Assembly (NCBI GenBank): GCA_016932955.1
Contig: JAFGBV010000133.1
Location: 1-24,775, forward strand
Reading direction: 5' to 3'
Length of the DNA: 24,775 bases
Origin: Anaerolineales bacterium
GTDB lineage: Bacteria; Chloroflexota; Anaerolineae; Anaerolineales; UBA4823
Position numbers and translations under genes: made by a program. This document shows, piece by piece, positions 20,688 to 24,775 of the stretch (positions within the stretch are counted from its first letter, which is position 1; every line of letters begins with the position of its first letter). The notes beneath the pieces were generated by a model, which searched no databases, was not told the DNA's origin, and saw only the letters and a list, made by a program, of their open reading frames with translations.

Positions 20688-22589
20688 ATGCAGCACATAT
20701 CAACTTATCGTCCTCAAGCCCGGCCTTCACAGGCAAAGATCCTTTGGCGCTGCTTTGGTTACCTGCGTCCGCATTGGAGGCTCTCCGCAGGTGCTTACCT
20801 GATGATGGTAATGATCGATGCCATTGCCATGCTCAATCCCCAGCTCATCCGTTGGGCCATTGATGATGGCATCCAGGCTGAATCAGCTTCCATCACCGGC
20901 AGCTTAACACTTGCTGTTAGCGCTTTGCTTGCCCTGGTTCTTGCCAAGGGCTTGTTCACCTACTTCCAAGGCCGCTGGACGGAGGTCGCCTCTCAGAACG
21001 TGGCTTATGATCTTCGCAATGAATTGCAGCGCAAGATCACTCAGCTCTCCTTCTCCTTCCACGATCAATCTGAAGCAGGTGATCTTCTCTCCCGTACCAT
21101 CCAGGATGTCGAACGGATCCGCTTCCTCACCGGCCGGGCTATGTTCCGCATCACGGAAGGCCTGCTGATGATGGTCATCACTGCTGTAGCACTGGTCTGG
21201 ATGAACCCGCGCCTGGGCCTCCTGGCGATGATCGCCATGCCCTTCCTGGTTGTCCAATCCATCACTTTCGGACGTGTCTTTCGCCCCCTCTCTGTGCAGA
21301 TCCAAAAGCAACTTGCCGCGCTGACCACCCGCGTTGAACAGAACCTGCGTGGTGCCCGTGTTATCAAGACATTTGCCCAGGAAGAAGCTGAGATCGAGCG
21401 CTTTGAAGCAGAAAACCGCCGCTGGTTTGATCTCTCAGCCACCTCCGCCCGTCTTCAAGCATTCAACATGCCCCGCCTTCACCTCATCGCTAATCTCAGC
21501 AGTGTAATTATCCTCTGGTATGGCGGCACATTGGTCATCAACAATCAACTAACCCTGGGTGAGTTGGTCGCCTTTACCACCTACCTGGGGCAGCTCATCA
21601 CCCCCGTGCGCTATATCGGTATGGTACTCCCCGCCATTGCCATGGCCACCGCCTCCGCCGAGCGCATTTTTGAGATCCTGGATACCGCTCCAGAAGTGCG
21701 CGAAGAGCCTGGCGCCCCAGATCTAGCAGAAAACCTGGCAGCCCAGGGTAATGTCTGCCGCGGCCACGTGCGTTTTGAAAATGTCGCCTTCGCGTATGGA
21801 CGGCACGCCTCAGTACTGCGCGAGATCACCTTCGAAGCACTCCCCGACCAAGTTGTGGCTTTGCTTGGGCCTACCGGCTCCGGCAAAACCACCGTCGTCA
21901 ATCTTATCCCCCGCTTTTACGATCCCTCTGCCGGGCGCATCACCCTGGACGGAGTGGATATCCGCACTGTCACCCTCAGCTCGCTTCGGGCCCAGATCGG
22001 CATTGTCTTGCAAGAGACCACCCTCTTCGCCGCCTCGATCCGCCAGAACATCACCTTCGGACGCCCGGACGCTACCCAGGAAGAGATCGAAGCCGCCGCG
22101 CGTGCCGCCCAGGCACATGACTTCATTATGCAAACACAAAACGGTTATGACACCCCCGTTGGCGAGCGTGGCATCACCCTCTCTGGCGGGCAGAAGCAGC
22201 GCCTGGCGATTGCCCGCGCCCTCCTCACTGACCCGCGTATCCTGATCCTGGACGATGCCACCTCCAGCGTCGATAGCGAGACCGAGTACCTCATCCAGTT
22301 GGCTTTGCAGCGAGTCATGCAAGGGCGTACTACTTTCGTGATCGCCCATCGCCTTAGCACCGTTCAGCGCGCCGACTTAATCCTCGTGCTAGACAAAGGC
22401 CACATTGTCGCTCGCGGTAAACATCATGAATTACTGAGAACATCCTCCCTTTATCAGAATATTTACAACCGCCAATTGAAGCGGGAATACCATCCTCTGC
22501 CCTCTTCTCCAGGCTTTGAGCATTTACCAGGCTCGAGCCTGCCATCCGACAGCCAGGCAGATTTGCCGCCTCCGAAAGGTATCAAATGA
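20688..22589 (+). CDS. ABC exporter half-transporter, degenerate-site subunit
   Basis: A 633-residue fusion of a six-helix type IV exporter membrane domain (about 25-330) and an ATPase domain (about 358-600). Walker A GPTGSGKT (394-401), signature LSGGQ (498-502) and H-loop H554 are present. After Walker B the residue is Asp (LILDD, D523) instead of the catalytic Glu, which marks the degenerate-site subunit of heterodimeric exporters such as LmrC, BmrC or TM287. A hydrophilic tail of about 30 residues follows. Its stop overlaps the start of the partner gene (ATGA), as expected for an obligate pair. Probable role: export of drugs, lipids or peptides; the substrate cannot be read. Start: ATG 20688, about 33 bases after the predicted transcription start, without a strong Shine-Dalgarno. 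Confidence 0.92.
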   Translation: MQHISTYRPQARPSQAKILWRCFGYLRPHWRLSAGAYLMMVMIDAIAMLNPQLIRWAIDDGIQAESASITGSLTLAVSALLALVLAKGLFTYFQGRWTEVASQNVAYDLRNELQRKITQLSFSFHDQSEAGDLLSRTIQDVERIRFLTGRAMFRITEGLLMMVITAVALVWMNPRLGLLAMIAMPFLVVQSITFGRVFRPLSVQIQKQLAALTTRVEQNLRGARVIKTFAQEEAEIERFEAENRRWFDLSATSARLQAFNMPRLHLIANLSSVIILWYGGTLVINNQLTLGELVAFTTYLGQLITPVRYIGMVLPAIAMATASAERIFEILDTAPEVREEPGAPDLAENLAAQGNVCRGHVRFENVAFAYGRHASVLREITFEALPDQVVALLGPTGSGKTTVVNLIPRFYDPSAGRITLDGVDIRTVTLSSLRAQIGIVLQETTLFAASIRQNITFGRPDATQEEIEAAARAAQAHDFIMQTQNGYDTPVGERGITLSGGQKQRLAIARALLTDPRILILDDATSSVDSETEYLIQLALQRVMQGRTTFVIAHRLSTVQRADLILVLDKGHIVARGKHHELLRTSSLYQNIYNRQLKREYHPLPSSPGFEHLPGSSLPSDSQADLPPPKGIK

Positions 22590-24400
22590 GCTTCGGCATC
22601 GGCGTATCCAGCCCCGGCATGGGACCCAGGGGCATCATCGAACAGTTTTCCGGCGGCGATCGCCAGCGCGGCGCAGCCTTCAACCCCCGTGTGGTACTAC
22701 GTTTACTCGCTTATCTTAAGCCTTACGCCCGCCAGATGGCACTTGCTTGTTTGGCCATGCTCTGTGTCTCAGGCTTCACCTTGCTGACCCCTTATCTGCT
22801 CAAGGTAGCCATCGATCAATACATTGCCAAGGGTGACCAGCCCGGTCTCGCGAACATCGCCCTGCTCACGGCTGCCTCCTTTGCCGGTCTCTACCTCTCC
22901 ACTGCCGGACAGCAGTACCTGCTCTCATGGGTCGGTCAGCGCGTTCTGGCAAACCTGCGCAGCGCCCTCTTCAGGCACTTGCAGCGCCTATCCCTTGGTT
23001 ATCATGATACTCATATTGTTGGTGTGACCGTCTCGCGCGTGATGAATGATGTTGCCACCATCAACGAGCTTCTTTCGCAGGGTGTCATCACCCTGATGGG
23101 CGACACGCTGGTTCTGGTCGGCATTGTCGTGATTATGATCACCATGAGCCCGCGCCTCGCCCTGTTGACCTTCATTGTCCTTCCGTTGATGCTCGCCGTC
23201 ACCCTTTGGTTCTCGCGGCGTGCCCGCGTTGCCTTCCGCGAAACCCGCACCCGCGTTGCGCGTGTCGTTGGCGACCTGGCTGAAGATATTGCCAGCGTGC
23301 GCGTCATCCAGGCTTTTGGACAGGAAGATTCCAGCCAGGAACGGTTTACCCAAGTGAACGAAGCCAACCGCGATGCCAATGTGAATGCGGTTACCCTCTC
23401 CTTCATTTTCCTCCCCGCCATTGAATTCCTTAGTGCGCTCTCCACTGCCATCGTGCTCTGGTTTGGTGGGCGGGCGGTCGCATCGGATGAAGTCACCCTG
23501 GGCATTCTTGTGGCCTTTCTCTCCTATGTCACGCGTTTCTTCCAGCCAGTTCAAGAGCTGAGCCGCCTCTATACCACCATGCAATCCGCCATGGCTGGTG
23601 GCGAGCAAGTGCTCAAGCTTCTCGATACCCCTCCCGATATCCAGGATCAACCCGGTGCAATGGAAATGCCCAGGGTAGAAGGGCAGGTGACCTTTGACCA
23701 TGTTTCCTTTCGTTATCGCCCTGAGCTGCCCGAAGTGCTCCACGATATCAACCTGTCCATCACGCCCGGGCAGACTGTCGCCCTCGTCGGCCCCACCGGC
23801 GCCGGAAAGACCTCCATCAGCAACCTCATTGCCCGCTTTTACGATGTCAGTGACGGCGCTATCTATGTTGATGGCATCGATGTCCGCTCGGTGACGCAGC
23901 ACTCTTTGCACAGCCAGATCGCCCTTGTCCCCCAGGATTCATTCTTATTCTCCGGCACCATCTCCGAGAATATCCGCTTTGGCCGCCCGCAGTCTTCCGA
24001 GGCAGAGATCGAGCAGGCTGCTCGTTTAGCCAATGCTCACGATTTTATCATTGCCAAGCCAGATGGCTACCAAACGCGGGTTCTGGAGGGCGCGGCCAAT
24101 CTATCCGTGGGGCAGCGCCAGCTCATCTGTATCGCCCGTGCCATCCTCACCGACCCGCGCATCCTAATTCTTGATGAAGCCACCGCCAATGTCGATAGCC
24201 TCACTGAGAGCCTCATCCAGGATGCCCTGCGACGCCTCTTGCAGGGTCGTACCGCCATCGTCATCGCCCATCGCCTCAGCACCATCCGCTCTGCTGACCT
24301 GATCTGTGTGGTACAGGATGGCCAGATTGTCGAGCAGGGCAAGCACGATGATTTGTTAGCGCGCGGCGGCGTCTACAGCGCACTCTACGCACACAATTGA
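22586..24400 (+). CDS. ABC exporter half-transporter, catalytic-Glu subunit
   Basis: A 604-residue partner subunit. The membrane domain occupies about 50-340 and the ATPase domain about 366-600. Walker A is GPTGAGKT (402-409), Walker B LILDE has the catalytic Glu (E531), and the H-loop is H562. The signature is LSVGQ (506-510) instead of LSGGQ. Together with Asp in the partner's Walker B, this gives one normal and one impaired ATP site, as in LmrCD, BmrCD and TM287/288. The first 35 residues form a Gly-rich extension (GIGVSSPGMGPRG) common in such subunits. The start ATG overlaps the upstream stop. The promoter of the next gene overlaps its own stop codon, and no terminator lies between them. 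Confidence 0.92.
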   Translation: MSFGIGVSSPGMGPRGIIEQFSGGDRQRGAAFNPRVVLRLLAYLKPYARQMALACLAMLCVSGFTLLTPYLLKVAIDQYIAKGDQPGLANIALLTAASFAGLYLSTAGQQYLLSWVGQRVLANLRSALFRHLQRLSLGYHDTHIVGVTVSRVMNDVATINELLSQGVITLMGDTLVLVGIVVIMITMSPRLALLTFIVLPLMLAVTLWFSRRARVAFRETRTRVARVVGDLAEDIASVRVIQAFGQEDSSQERFTQVNEANRDANVNAVTLSFIFLPAIEFLSALSTAIVLWFGGRAVASDEVTLGILVAFLSYVTRFFQPVQELSRLYTTMQSAMAGGEQVLKLLDTPPDIQDQPGAMEMPRVEGQVTFDHVSFRYRPELPEVLHDINLSITPGQTVALVGPTGAGKTSISNLIARFYDVSDGAIYVDGIDVRSVTQHSLHSQIALVPQDSFLFSGTISENIRFGRPQSSEAEIEQAARLANAHDFIIAKPDGYQTRVLEGAANLSVGQRQLICIARAILTDPRILILDEATANVDSLTESLIQDALRRLLQGRTAIVIAHRLSTIRSADLICVVQDGQIVEQGKHDDLLARGGVYSALYAHN

Positions 24401-24425
24401 CAATCGCTTCTTTGCTTGCTACAAT
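24397..24425 (+). promoter_or_regulatory. Promoter of the lipoprotein gene at the window end
   Basis: TTGACA (24397-24402), a 17-base spacer and TACAAT (24420-24425) give 11 of 12 consensus matches. The -35 box contains the stop codon of the exporter gene. Start expected near 24432. Confidence 0.75.
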
Positions 24426-24464
24426 CCCATCTATAGCTTATTCATGTGGAGGAGAATAGTGCCT

Positions 24465-24775
24465 ATGCGCACCCATCAACCTTTGACGATCATCCTGATA
24501 GCACTTTTTGCTCTCTCCCTGGGGGCATGCAAGCCCACCAACCAGAAAGTTATCGAAGAATACGCCCCCCAATACGCCCAATTGCGCACCGATCTGGCAG
24601 CCATCGCCTCCTCGCTGAATCCGGCAAGTGATGAGATGGCTGTCACCCAAATCCTGGATCCCCGTCCCCTCTACACGTATGGCGCCAAAGAAATCCAGAA
24701 TACCGACATTCTCATGCTAGAGAATCTGTTTGATCCCGATCGGGATTTACGCCAGGAAGGGCAATTGGATCTGAC
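24465..24775 (+). CDS. Lipoprotein of unknown function (5' part, runs off the window)
   Basis: The visible 103 codons begin MRTHQPLTIILIALFALSLG and continue to a lipobox Cys (LGAC), so the protein is probably a surface-anchored lipoprotein. The mature part is hydrophilic (VIEEYAPQYAQLRTDLAAIA). No family is recognisable in this portion. GGAGGAG (24449-24455) lies 9 bases before the ATG at 24465; a GTG at 24459 is nearer to it and is a possible alternative start two codons earlier. It has its own promoter, overlapping the end of the exporter gene. Confidence 0.75.
   Translation, partial: MRTHQPLTIILIALFALSLGACKPTNQKVIEEYAPQYAQLRTDLAAIASSLNPASDEMAVTQILDPRPLYTYGAKEIQNTDILMLENLFDPDRDLRQEGQLDL

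Noticed and set aside
20904..23911. Long antisense frames within the two exporter genes
   Set aside because: They are shadows of the coding frames, with Asp/Gly/His-rich composition and no motifs.
1..24775. CRISPR arrays, insertion sequences, transposases or integrases
   Set aside because: No regularly spaced repeats, terminal inverted repeats with a transposase gene, or recombinase genes were seen anywhere in the window.

Overview
The window comes from a bacterial chromosome of moderate GC content. It has Shine-Dalgarno-led genes, sigma-70-like promoters and lipoprotein signal peptides. The gene mix (flotillin/NfeD pair, ABC exporters, trimethylamine-dehydrogenase-like flavoenzyme, orphan DUF4157 protein, class II aldolase) fits an environmental Chloroflexota (Anaerolineae-like) genome. 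That placement is an inference from style and content; no phylogenetic marker gene is present.

Region 1 (1-4.3 kb, minus strand). A partial tRNA-Arg 3' half lies at the very edge. It is followed by a nitroreductase-family flavoprotein translationally coupled to an ABC-F ATPase, and upstream of these a fatty-acid desaturase. The ABC-F gene has an unusual 5' leader: a promoter overlapping the desaturase stop codon, a 29-codon upstream ORF with its own Shine-Dalgarno, a GC-rich hairpin and an intrinsic terminator just before the gene. This layout looks like ribosome-mediated attenuation.

Region 2 (4.4-7.7 kb, plus strand). A four-gene metal-uptake operon encodes a Fur-family repressor, a ZnuA-like binding lipoprotein, a ZnuC-like ATPase and a ZnuB-like permease, all overlapping by a few bases. 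It starts from a perfect consensus promoter with two GAAAA-N3-TTTTC inverted repeats at the start site, and ends in a bidirectional terminator.

Region 3 (7.7-10.7 kb, minus strand). A membrane operon encodes an LppM-like lipoprotein, an NfeD-like OB-fold membrane protein and flotillin.

Region 4 (10.8-14.9 kb, plus strand). This is the most unusual part. A DUF4157 protein with a HEAWH motif and a C-terminal transglutaminase/cysteine-protease-like domain overlaps the start of a class I isoprenoid-synthase-like gene. Next come a HycI-like protease homologue that seems to lack metal ligands, a TTG-started class II aldolase, and tRNA-Asp with its terminator.

Region 5 (14.9-16.55 kb). A decay zone holds a GGDEF remnant (missing its 5' half and frameshifted in a homopolymer) tail to tail with a broken S41-peptidase-like lipoprotein gene (in-frame TAG, truncated end), plus a small unknown gene.

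Region 6 (16.7-24.8 kb). A trimethylamine/histamine-dehydrogenase-like flavoprotein, an ankyrin-repeat protein, a small zinc-ribbon protein divergent from a heterodimeric ABC exporter pair, and the start of a lipoprotein gene that runs off the end. Promoters are recognisable ahead of several of these.
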